A stretch of 26,916 bases of DNA, taken from an uncultured Bacillaceae bacterium. GTDB lineage: Bacteria > Bacillota > Bacilli > Bacillales > Caldibacillaceae. This document shows positions 6,246 through 13,802 of this stretch, piece after piece. The translations under genes were made by a program, and so were the position numbers. The notes below the pieces were generated by a model. It made no database searches. It worked only from the letters and a program-made list of their open reading frames with translations, and was not told where the DNA came from. The DNA lies in assembly GCA_937983015.1 (NCBI GenBank), contig CALKAK010000163.1:1-26916 (forward strand). Direction: 5' to 3'. The first letter of the stretch is position 1, and each line of letters opens with the position of its first letter.

Positions 6246-7721
6246 ATGACATTGACAGTTAAAAATAAGGTTCAACTGATTACTTACCCGGATTCTCTTG
6301 GGGGGAATTTACAAACATTAAAACAATTATTGAACACACATTTGAAGGATTTATTCCCAGGGGGGATCCATATCCTCCCGCCTTATCCATCCTCAGGTGA
6401 TCGCGGATTTGCGCCTATCACTTATTTCGAGATTGATCCGAAATTCGGTACATGGGACGATATTCGCTCGCTAGGGGAAACCCACGATATTTTACTAGAT
6501 TTAATGGTTAATCACATCTCCCAAAAATCCAAATATTTCCAGGATTTCCTTAAAAAAGGCAGGAAGTCAAAATATGCCGATATGTTTATCACTTTGGACA
6601 AGCTTTGGGAAAATGGTGAACCAGTTTATGAAGATATCGCTAAGATGTTTCTACGCAGGCCGGTACCTTATTCTGAATTCATCATTGAAAATACAGGTAA
6701 AAAGGAAAGGGTTTGGACAACATTTGGCAAAACGGATCCTTCTGAGCAAATCGATCTTGACGTTCATTCTCCATTGACCAAGGAATATTTTATGAGCATT
6801 TTAAAACATTTTAGTGAACAAAATGTTAAAATCATTCGCCTGGATGCAGTGGGCTATGTAATTAAAAAAATCGGAACGAGTTGTTTCTTTGTTGAACCTG
6901 AAATCTATCGTTTCTTAGAATGGTTTAAAAAAATTGCAGATTCATTTGGCATCGAATTATTATTAGAAGTGCACGCCCATTATTCTATCCAGTATAAACT
7001 TGCAAAGCGTGGTTACTGGATTTATGATTTTATCCTGCCGTATTTAATCCTTGAAGCAATCATCAATAAATCGAATAAAAAACTTATTGCATATTTAAAA
7101 GATCGCCCTCATAATCAGTTCACGATGCTTGATTGTCATGATGGGGTTCCCGTAAAACCGGATTTAGATGATTTGATCGATACGAAAGATGCGCGAAAAA
7201 TTGTAGATGTTTGTCTGAGTCGTGGTTCGAATTTAAGTTATGTGTTATCCGATGAACATAAGTCAGCTGATGGATTTGACGTACATCAAATTCGGGGAAC
7301 TTACTATTCGATGCTGGATGAAAATGATGACGCCTATCTCGCTGCAAGAGCAATCCAGTTTTTCGTACCCGGTATCCCCCAGGTCTATTATGTTGGTTTA
7401 CTTGCTGGCACCAATGACTACGAGAGAGGAGAACAAACCGGAGATGGGCGTGAGATCAACCGCCATAACTATACATTGCAAGAAATAGAAGAGGCTCTTG
7501 ATCGTAACGTCGTGCAAAGATTGATCAAACTAATCCGGTTTAGAAATAATTATGAGGCATTTAATGGGATTTTCCAAATCGAGCCTATGAAAGAACATGA
7601 AATTTGCATGTCCTGGAAAAAAGATGAACAATCCTGTACTTTAAATATTAATTTGCAAAACTATCGAACAATTATTGAATATGTAGATGATGAAGGAAAG
7701 CAAAAAACTTACTTAGTGTAG
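6246..7721 (+). CDS. GH13_18 sucrose 6'-phosphate phosphorylase-like enzyme
   Basis: 491-residue TIM-barrel phosphorylase of glycoside hydrolase subfamily GH13_18, full length for the family. It starts KNKVQLITYPDSLGG and carries LPPYPSSGDRGFAPITY. Catalytic residues are visible: nucleophile Asp200 in RLDAVGY, acid/base Glu241 in LLLEVHAHY, and Asp299 in LDCHDG. Ordinary sucrose phosphorylases have a Tyr-Gln pair (LYQVN or IYQIN) in the acceptor loop; here it is FDVHQI with His347. An Arg pair at 137-138 (FLRRP) also faces the acceptor site. From memory of the family, the Thermoanaerobacterium sucrose 6'-phosphate phosphorylase has Arg134 and His344 at the equivalent places, binding the phosphate. 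Expected reaction: sucrose 6'-phosphate plus phosphate gives glucose 1-phosphate and fructose 6-phosphate. AGGAG at 6238-6242 is 3 bases from ATG 6246 and 9 from TTG 6252, so the true start may be TTG 6252. Other GH13_18 specificities (sucrose, glucosylglycerate) are less likely. Confidence 0.85.
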   Translation: MTLTVKNKVQLITYPDSLGGNLQTLKQLLNTHLKDLFPGGIHILPPYPSSGDRGFAPITYFEIDPKFGTWDDIRSLGETHDILLDLMVNHISQKSKYFQDFLKKGRKSKYADMFITLDKLWENGEPVYEDIAKMFLRRPVPYSEFIIENTGKKERVWTTFGKTDPSEQIDLDVHSPLTKEYFMSILKHFSEQNVKIIRLDAVGYVIKKIGTSCFFVEPEIYRFLEWFKKIADSFGIELLLEVHAHYSIQYKLAKRGYWIYDFILPYLILEAIINKSNKKLIAYLKDRPHNQFTMLDCHDGVPVKPDLDDLIDTKDARKIVDVCLSRGSNLSYVLSDEHKSADGFDVHQIRGTYYSMLDENDDAYLAARAIQFFVPGIPQVYYVGLLAGTNDYERGEQTGDGREINRHNYTLQEIEEALDRNVVQRLIKLIRFRNNYEAFNGIFQIEPMKEHEICMSWKKDEQSCTLNINLQNYRTIIEYVDDEGKQKTYLV

Positions 7722-7818
7722 AGAAGCATAAATAAGGGTTTACTAGCAAAGGCTCCATTTATATGGATAATTCAGCTTCATACAATCACTGACTATCGCA
7801 ATATCTCTTATGAAAAAA
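7722..7818. other. Spacer between phosphorylase gene and IS-like inverted repeat
   Basis: About 100 bases with no gene and no clear + strand terminator, so it is not evident where the sugar operon ends. Confidence 0.4.
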
Positions 7819-7863
7819 GGGGCTGTCTAAAAAGTTGCCGGTGATAATTTTTGAGACAGCCCC
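7819..7863. repeat. Perfect inverted repeat, probably joined IS ends
   Basis: GGGGCTGTCT (7819-7828) and AGACAGCCCC (7854-7863) are perfect 10-base arms. The similarity continues inward: read from each end the sequences are GGGGCTGTCTAAAAAGTT and GGGGCTGTCTCAAAAATT. This resembles the terminal repeats of IS elements with GGGGCTGTC-type ends brought together after loss of the interior. Recognisable homology of the neighbouring pseudogene begins within a few bases of the right end, which supports an insertion or deletion junction. The alternative is a terminator for - strand transcription, since AAAAAA precedes the left arm; there is no T run on the + strand. Confidence 0.5.
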
Positions 7864-8849
7864 TAACTTGTGAAGAAAATATTTTTGATTTTCATTATTC
7901 AGGATTTGATGAACTTGAAATCACGCTGGAAGAAGTATTTTAAAGGAAAAGGTTCGCTGTGTTATTACACATACGATTTTCGCATGACCCGGGAAGTAGA
8001 AATTATTCTGGAAAAAATTCTAGAACAGGATCCGGATGTGTTTTATCCCCGTTGCATGAAAGTCATGCGTAAGGTACCGCGAGAATACAGCGATGATTTG
8101 GATTGGGAGGATGATGTCGATATTTTCGATAGCCAATTCGGTCTAGAGGGAATGAATGAAGGGTTTCAACTCATGACCTTTTCTGACGATGGAGAAGTGC
8201 AACAATCAAGTGGGAATACTGCCTTTCCGACATGGACCTGGCTTCTCGATTTGACAGAAACGTTTAAAGAATATAAACCATGAATGCTTACCGATGATCG
8301 TACTGTTTTTGCCGTTCAGGATCCTGAATCCAAAGAGATGGTTTATCGTTTGGTTACCGGTGCCGAAGAGAATTCTTACGCATCACTAGCTTTGATAAGT
8401 TTTGAAGGATGATTAATTCTCAAAAGAATTCTCGAAAAACAGGTGGATGTTACAAGCCATCTTTAATTAAAGGGTTTCTCCGTACCGTTTTACGGCGGTT
8501 TCGTTTACAACAAAAAGGGTATGATTTGATCGTTCGCCCGGGTAAGAATTTTCACAAGGGTAGGGACTGGCCTGTTTTCCGTCAGTACGTTCCGGGTAAA
8601 TTGTCCACTACTCCCGATAAGAATTCATGCCTATATTAGCATTGGAAAAGGAAAAAGTTATCTTTCTCGATTTGACAATTGAAAGGGATGTTACGAAAGT
8701 GGTCCAGGAGAAGTTTTTCCAATTTATTATAGATTAAAAGAAGGACACCCCAGGAGCTCCTTGTTCGGCCGGATATATCCTCATTTAAACCGGTAGCTGC
8801 CCATTTAATGATTTTACTGGTAGTTAATGAATTATTACCAATCTTGTAA
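7864..8849 (+). pseudogene. Truncated, frameshifted pRiA4b ORF-3-like gene
   Basis: Decayed paralogue of the intact gene at 9110. Homologous blocks appear in order but in different frames. EENIFDF...GFDELEITLEEVF matches DEDLFWF...RLDEHEVTLEEIF. YYTYDF...LEKIL...FYPRCMKVMRK matches the intact YTYDF...LEKIL...YPRCIKVMRR. VFAVQDPESKEMVYRLVTG matches LFAVRHPETGEAAYCSVIG. WPVFRQYVPG matches WPVFRSYKPG. ALEKEKVIFLDLTIERDVTK matches the intact ALETEVGQVVFYELDEERD region, and the last block is RLKEGHP. The first roughly 70 codons are missing; homology starts at the inverted repeat 7819-7863. At least one frameshift lies near 7945 and several stops interrupt the rest, so no functional protein is expected. 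Confidence 0.8.
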
Positions 8850-9109
8850 ATCAAAAGTGTGGGTTAAAATCTTTTTCGTTCAATCCGGATGAATATTCTG
8901 ATTTCGTCTATAATTAGGTGTTGCCCCTTTCGGTTGACATAAGTAAATGCACAAGCAGCGATTTGCATTTTCTTTCTTTTTAAAAAGGTGTAAAATAAAC
9001 AACAAATATATGTACATTTTTCGTTTTTCAATTATAGTAAAAGTAGGTTTCTTATTCGCAACTTATAAAGAATGGTAACATGAATTTTTTATGAAGCGAG
9101 TTGAACAAT
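8850..9109. other. Intergenic region upstream of the pRiA4b-like gene
   Basis: About 260 AT-rich bases. Promoter-like hexamers occur (TTGACA at 8934-8939, TATAAT at 8909-8914, TATAGT at 9033-9038), but none forms a well-spaced -35/-10 pair, so I do not assign a promoter. Confidence 0.4.
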
Positions 9110-10654
9110 ATGATTTACCAATTCAAAGTGACCTTGAAAGACTTGAGCCCGCCGATCTGGCGCCGGATTCAGGTGGAATCACATTTTACATTCCATGATC
9201 TCCATCGAATATTACAGATCGCTTTTGGCTGGCTGGACTATCATTTGCATCAATTTGACGTACGGAAAACAAATGGTTTGGCACCGAAGTCGAAAATCAT
9301 CATCGCACCACCTTCGGATGATGAAGATCTTTTTTGGTTTGAGCACGAGCGTCTGGATGAACATGAAGTGACATTGGAAGAAATATTCCATAAAGAAAAA
9401 GACCGCTGTATCTATACATATGATTTCGGTGACGACTGGCAACATGACATCGTTCTAGAAAAAATTCTTTCCCCTGAAAAAGGTGTTACCTATCCTCGCT
9501 GTATTAAAGTCATGCGACGAGCGCCGGAAGAAGATAGCAGGTGGGAGACGATTGAGTTCGGTGTGGATCAGTCCGGTTTTGATCCGGTCGAAGAAATGTT
9601 AGAAATAAATGCCGTGCTGGAAGAACTGGACTATGAAGGCGAAGCGGACGATGTTATCTTAGAAGATATGGTAATGGAAGAACTCTGGTTCGACCTATAT
9701 GATATAGCGGACGAATTTTATCAATTAAAGCCGTGGCGGTGGATATGGGATAACCAATTGTTCGCTGTACGTCATCCGGAAACAGGCGAGGCCGCCTATT
9801 GTTCGGTAATCGGCCGGTCGGGAGAATCGTATGGGTTGATCGCTTTTATCGGGCAGGAAGGTTTACGTCATCTGGAGCGGATATTCAGCGATCAAATCGA
9901 TGCTTTTAATTATTTGGAGATGCGTGCGATAGCCCTTGACTTCGTCGAACCGGAGGAAGTGACTGAAGTCGATGAGGCTTTATTCCATGAATTTGGAATC
10001 CCTACGTCCAAACATACATTTTGGCCGGTGTTTCGCAGTTACAAGCCCGGTTATGTTCCGTCTCTCCTCGATCCGGATGAATGCGAATTTATGATCACGA
10101 TTTTAAAACAAGCCATTGAGGTTTGTTTAATGGCAAAAGAGGATGACTCTTTTCTGAACGTAGATGAAGTTTTTTACACGCGATTCAAAGATGAAAAAGG
10201 GACCTGGCGGGGAGAATTACAGGAACATCCGGTTCTATACAAAGAGGCACCGCTTCGCGTTGATGAAATCGCACTGCAAAGGATGAAGCGTAATTTCAAG
10301 CCGAGTTCGCTTACGATAGAATTTGACGTTTTTTACAATCTGACTCCGGTTCAGGAAAATCCCCGGCAAAGACCGTATTTTCCCTTTATTTCTGTGGCTT
10401 TAGAAACAGAGGTCGGCCAGGTCGTCTTTTATGAACTGGATGAAGAACGGGATTTTGTAAAGGTCGTGCAAACCCATTTCCTTCAGTGCCTGGACCGGTT
10501 AAAGGAGATCCCTGCGACTGTGTATGTTCGTGAAGAAGTGTATTTTGCCATGATGAAAATCGCCCGGAAATTAAAAATTGAACTTGTCGTGGTTGAACAA
10601 CTACATTACATGGAACAATTTAAAGTTGGACTGGAAAATTTCCAATCCCGTTAG
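9110..10654 (+). CDS. Plasmid pRiA4b ORF-3-like family protein
   Basis: 514-residue cytoplasmic protein. The N-terminal part, about residues 1-190, is a pRiA4b ORF-3 domain (related to the IS1096 passenger TnpR-like family). It has the signature MIYQFKVTLKDLSPPIWRRI at the start, then FHDLHRILQIAFGW, HLHQF, and YTYDFGDDWQHDI...LEKIL...YPRC. The remaining 320 residues are acidic, with segments LFAVRHPETGEAAY, FWPVFRSYKPGY and FYELDEERDFVKVVQ; such C-terminal regions recur in longer Bacillota members but have no function I can name. Start: ATG 9110 fits the family N terminus; TTG 9101 is in frame three codons earlier, and neither has a strong ribosome-binding site. A decayed paralogue lies immediately upstream. 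The biological role is unknown; the domain is often seen near mobile DNA, which fits the inverted repeat nearby. Confidence 0.8.
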   Translation: MIYQFKVTLKDLSPPIWRRIQVESHFTFHDLHRILQIAFGWLDYHLHQFDVRKTNGLAPKSKIIIAPPSDDEDLFWFEHERLDEHEVTLEEIFHKEKDRCIYTYDFGDDWQHDIVLEKILSPEKGVTYPRCIKVMRRAPEEDSRWETIEFGVDQSGFDPVEEMLEINAVLEELDYEGEADDVILEDMVMEELWFDLYDIADEFYQLKPWRWIWDNQLFAVRHPETGEAAYCSVIGRSGESYGLIAFIGQEGLRHLERIFSDQIDAFNYLEMRAIALDFVEPEEVTEVDEALFHEFGIPTSKHTFWPVFRSYKPGYVPSLLDPDECEFMITILKQAIEVCLMAKEDDSFLNVDEVFYTRFKDEKGTWRGELQEHPVLYKEAPLRVDEIALQRMKRNFKPSSLTIEFDVFYNLTPVQENPRQRPYFPFISVALETEVGQVVFYELDEERDFVKVVQTHFLQCLDRLKEIPATVYVREEVYFAMMKIARKLKIELVVVEQLHYMEQFKVGLENFQSR

Positions 10655-10712
10655 GTAACACGTTGTTTTAATGTCTACCCCTTTTCCCGTCTGTTTGGTG
10701 ACCACTAATAAT

Positions 10713-10796
10713 AAAAAAATCCCCACTGCTCGATCGCTGACCGATGTTGTTCCAGGCGGATGTCTCTTAACTCGGATCGATCAGTGGGGTTTTTTT
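10713..10796. terminator. Bidirectional terminator between convergent genes
   Basis: CCCCACTG (10721-10728) pairs with CAGTGGGG (10782-10789), with further pairing CGATC/GATCG inside. The stem is flanked by seven A on the left and seven T on the right, so it can terminate both the + strand pRiA4b-like gene and the - strand amidohydrolase gene. The loop is unusually long at about 50 bases. Confidence 0.75.
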
Positions 10797-10829
10797 ATGT
10801 TTCCCGCTTTTTGAAACATCTGGCGCGTT

Positions 10830-12095
10830 TTATCGGACCGTCTGAAGAACCTTTGCATCCCGCAAATCTTTTACAAGTTTTCCCTCTTTCATGACCGTTA
10901 CGATATTGTTTTTATCTTGCAAACTTGCGATATCAGTTAATGGATTGGTTTTTGTGATAACGAGGTCGGCGATTTTTCCGGCTTCAACGGTACCTAATTG
11001 ATCGTCCCAGCCCATTAACTCTGCGGCGGTTTTTGTTGTAGCGACAATCGCTTCCATCGGCGTCATCCCGTTTTGAACCATCAGTTCTAGTTCACGTAAA
11101 TTCGTGCCGTGGGGCATGACACCCGCGTCCGTGCCCATGGCGATCTTTACTCCGGCTTTATAGGCTTTTCGAAAGCTTTCCCGGTGGATTTCGATGACCT
11201 CCCGGGATTTTTGCGCTGCGTGTTCAGGGATAAAAGGAGTATTTTCAAATTGTTCTAAAACCGCCAGCGGAGCCAATAAAGTAGGGACTAGATAAGTTCC
11301 ATGTTCCAGCATCAGTTCAATCGCTTCATCATCGAGATAAATTCCATGTTCGATCGAGTGAATACCGGCGCGAATCGCGTTTTTTATCCCTTCGGCCCCT
11401 TGAGCGTGAGCCATCACTTTAACGCCTTTACGAAAGGCCGCTTCCCGAACGATTATTTCTAATTCCTCTTGCGAAAATTGGGTGAAATCGGGGTGATCCG
11501 TCGGGCTCATGACACCACCGGTCGCATGAACTTTCACCACATCGGCCCCGGCACGCAAGATTTCCCGCACTTTACGATGAACCGCATCAGGTCCATCCAC
11601 GATCCCGCTCGGCATGGTCGGATACGTCGGATGGGTTAAGTCGATACCGGAATACGTCCAGGAATCACCATGTCCCCCGGTGATCGTCAACGGTTGTACG
11701 CTGATCTGCATACGTGGTCCGACAATGATTCCTTCCTCGACTGCTTTTTTTACCCCAATATCAGTAAAACCCGCATCCCGAACGGAGGTGATCCCCACTT
11801 CGATCGTCCGTCTGAAATGGTCGATGGCTTTGTAGAACATAAAGGAAAAGGGAGTTTGGAATCTCGTGTTATAATCCGTTTGTTCGATCATCATGTGAAC
11901 ATGAGTGTCAAAAAAACCCGGTAAAATAAAGCCGCCTTGGGCATCCAATACGGTTACATCATCCACATGGGGGATCGTATCGACGGTTCCCACCGCTTTA
12001 AACTTCCCGTCTTTGATCAGTATGGCAGCATTCTCCAAAGGTTTTCCACCAGTGCCATCAATCAATGTTCCGTTTTTGACTAGAATATGTGCCAT
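10830..12095 (-). CDS. Metal-dependent amidohydrolase (imidazolonepropionase/prolidase-like)
   Basis: 421-residue amidohydrolase-superfamily enzyme. After the N-terminal sandwich region (ILVKNGTLIDGTG) come the metal ligands in order: HVH at about residues 65-67 in LPGFFDTHVH, the candidate bridging carboxylated Lys188 in VVKVHATGG, His230 in MAHAQG, His250 in SIEHG, and Asp323 in MGTDAG. This full set predicts an active binuclear metal hydrolase. Relatives include Xaa-Pro dipeptidases and other N-acyl-amino-acid or dipeptide hydrolases. Start: the ATG at 12093-12095 is preceded by AAAGGAG with 8-base spacing; an in-frame ATG six codons upstream overlaps that ribosome-binding site and is less likely. 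It lies 39 bases downstream of a GltS-like permease gene in one transcript, suggesting uptake and hydrolysis of the same amide. No signal peptide is seen, so it is cytoplasmic. Exact substrate unknown. Confidence 0.85.
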   Translation of the reverse strand: MAHILVKNGTLIDGTGGKPLENAAILIKDGKFKAVGTVDTIPHVDDVTVLDAQGGFILPGFFDTHVHMMIEQTDYNTRFQTPFSFMFYKAIDHFRRTIEVGITSVRDAGFTDIGVKKAVEEGIIVGPRMQISVQPLTITGGHGDSWTYSGIDLTHPTYPTMPSGIVDGPDAVHRKVREILRAGADVVKVHATGGVMSPTDHPDFTQFSQEELEIIVREAAFRKGVKVMAHAQGAEGIKNAIRAGIHSIEHGIYLDDEAIELMLEHGTYLVPTLLAPLAVLEQFENTPFIPEHAAQKSREVIEIHRESFRKAYKAGVKIAMGTDAGVMPHGTNLRELELMVQNGMTPMEAIVATTKTAAELMGWDDQLGTVEAGKIADLVITKTNPLTDIASLQDKNNIVTVMKEGKLVKDLRDAKVLQTVR

Positions 12096-12134
12096 TTTGC
12101 CAACTCCTTTCATAGATTAAAATAGTGTTTTTAT

Positions 12135-13322
12135 TTATAAGGTGCTCATCAAAATACTTGCCAGAACAACAGAGGCGACGGTGACGGTAGTGAATCCACC
12201 GATGAGCATGGGGGTGACGATTTCATTAAAAATGGCTTTTTGTTCGGTTGCGGTTTTCCCGATGCTGCGGCTTACTTCTTCACAAAGGATGTAATCTCCG
12301 GGAAAGCCGATCAACGCGGTAAGCGCCACCGGTACACCCTTGTCCGGATCCCATTTGAAAAATTTAGATGCAAAATAACCGCCGATGAAAATACCGACGA
12401 CACCAACTGCAAGAATCGTAAGAACGGCAGGTAAGTGGCTGGTGAACATACTTGGTGTCACGTTGTTTAAGGAGGTCATGACAAGCACCATCAATAGCGC
12501 CATGAGAATACCAAAAGAATTCGCTTTTTCCATGATCGTGCCGACAAAAAAACCGAAATAGGATCCGATAATACCGATCGCTAATGACCACAAGCTATAG
12601 CTGATTCCCGTGATCGATTCTAAAAAGACAGCTAAAGTTGCCCCGAGAAACACTTGGAAGAGTAAAATAACTTGCGTTTGATATTTTTCCGGTAGGAGGA
12701 CGCGGCGTCTTTCCGCCCTTTTTGGATTGGACTTTACTTCTTCCGATGTGGCCGCAATTTCTTCCAAAGCTTGATTTTCCCTAATCACTTTTACTATTTT
12801 CATCCCTCTCCGTCGCAAGAAGAAATTCGCAAGTGGCATCCCGATTAACCCTTGAACCGCAAGAATTATCGCGGGGATGGTGATCAAACCATCAAGACCT
12901 AGTTCAGACAGTTTTCCTGCCGTGATGATATAAGCGATCGTTCCCCCGGTCAGAGGACCGATTCCGGATGCGGCGGTGGTATAGTCGAACAGAGGAATCA
13001 CCGTCGCGAAGATCAATAGAGTAGCGATGATAATACCCGTTAATGAGATGAAGATTGCCTTATATTGTTCCTTCAATTGTTGAAAAGGAATCAGTGTCCC
13101 CATATGAACGATCAATATTGCAGGTAAGATCGTGGCGAACGATAAGAAATATGATTTTTCAGCGATATCCTTGGGAATGATTCCCGACCAGAGCGACAAC
13201 AAATAGAGGACCATCACCGTGAATAACATCGGGATTCTAGCACGTGAGATAATACTGACCCATTCACTCACGGCAAAGAGTGCGAATATAACCATCCCCC
13301 AAAAAATCGGATGATCGAACAT
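12135..13322 (-). CDS. GltS-like multi-pass membrane transporter
   Basis: 395-residue protein with about ten or more hydrophobic segments and two similarly built halves joined by a charged cytoplasmic loop (about residues 172-213, rich in Arg, Lys and Glu). Glycine-rich segments GIGPLTGGTIAYIITAG in the first half and ALTALIGFPGDYILCEEV in the second resemble the re-entrant loops of sodium/glutamate symporters of the GltS type, and the length fits. Start ATG at 13320-13322 follows a GAGGGGGGAT ribosome-binding site. It heads the - strand operon with the amidohydrolase and has a good promoter (13378-13406). It probably imports the amide, dipeptide or acyl-amino acid cleaved by that enzyme. I recognise the architecture rather than a precise orthologue, so the family assignment is tentative. 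Confidence 0.6.
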   Translation of the reverse strand: MFDHPIFWGMVIFALFAVSEWVSIISRARIPMLFTVMVLYLLSLWSGIIPKDIAEKSYFLSFATILPAILIVHMGTLIPFQQLKEQYKAIFISLTGIIIATLLIFATVIPLFDYTTAASGIGPLTGGTIAYIITAGKLSELGLDGLITIPAIILAVQGLIGMPLANFFLRRRGMKIVKVIRENQALEEIAATSEEVKSNPKRAERRRVLLPEKYQTQVILLFQVFLGATLAVFLESITGISYSLWSLAIGIIGSYFGFFVGTIMEKANSFGILMALLMVLVMTSLNNVTPSMFTSHLPAVLTILAVGVVGIFIGGYFASKFFKWDPDKGVPVALTALIGFPGDYILCEEVSRSIGKTATEQKAIFNEIVTPMLIGGFTTVTVASVVLASILMSTL

Positions 13323-13377
13323 CCTATCCCCCCTCTTTTGACAAAAGTTTCCTAAAATTCAATAGTTATTGTTTGCT

Positions 13378-13406
13378 ATTTTAAATCGCTAAAAATTATT
13401 TGTCAA
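13378..13406 (-). promoter_or_regulatory. Sigma-A promoter of the permease-amidohydrolase operon
   Basis: On the - strand, TTGACA (13406-13401) is followed after exactly 17 bases by TAAAAT (13383-13378), about 55 bases before the permease start codon. Confidence 0.7.
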
Positions 13407-13460
13407 TAAGTTTTTTCAAAAATAAAAATATTGTATTTCACTCCAAAATATTGAAAATTA

Positions 13461-13474
13461 TGTAACCGTTTACA
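13461..13474. promoter_or_regulatory. CcpA catabolite-responsive element (cre)
   Basis: TGTAACCGTTTACA matches every position of the Bacillus cre consensus TGWAANCGNTNWCA. It lies about 55 bases upstream of the -35 box of the - strand permease operon and about 340 bases before the decayed acyl-CoA synthetase gene on the + strand. A weaker 12-of-14 match, TGAAAACGGTATTG, follows at 13526-13539. Which gene it served is unclear. CcpA control of acetyl-CoA synthetase genes is well known in Bacillus, but its position relative to both start sites is unusual. Confidence 0.55.
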
Positions 13475-13770
13475 ATTGATTGACATATTATGGAAAAGGT
13501 AAATTTTATCGAAAAAATAGTTTATTGAAAACGGTATTGATCCTCTAAACCACTCTTGTTTCCAGGTGAAGTCGCTCGGAGAAGGGAGTAAATGCCGCGA
13601 GGAAAGGTTCAGTAATCACTAGCAGGTTGTGATTTGAAAGACAGATCAAATAGAACTATTGATTTTCAGAGAAAAAGCGAGGTCCCCTTATTCATCAGCG
13701 AAGCCAGTACAAGAACAGAAATTCTATTAAGAATAGGACAAAATAAATATTCAAAAAAACGGGAATAGTG
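13475..13770. other. Non-coding stretch before the acyl-CoA synthetase pseudogene
   Basis: About 300 bases with no gene on either strand and no recognisable RNA element. I looked for a T-box or riboswitch-like signature and found none. Confidence 0.4.
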
Positions 13771-13777
13771 ATATAAT
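13750..13777 (+). promoter_or_regulatory. Likely relic promoter of the acyl-CoA synthetase gene
   Basis: A perfect -10 TATAAT (13772-13777) lies 25 bases before the pseudogene start codon. The best -35 is the weak TTCAAA (13750-13755) at 16-base spacing. Confidence 0.45.
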
Positions 13778-13802
13778 TTGTACAAAAACACGGGGGCTAG
13801 CG

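Noticed and set aside
13560..13620. GC-richer stretch before the acyl-CoA synthetase pseudogene that looked like a possible T-box or structured leader.
   Set aside because: No T-box consensus, no terminator/antiterminator pair, and no regulated intact gene behind it.
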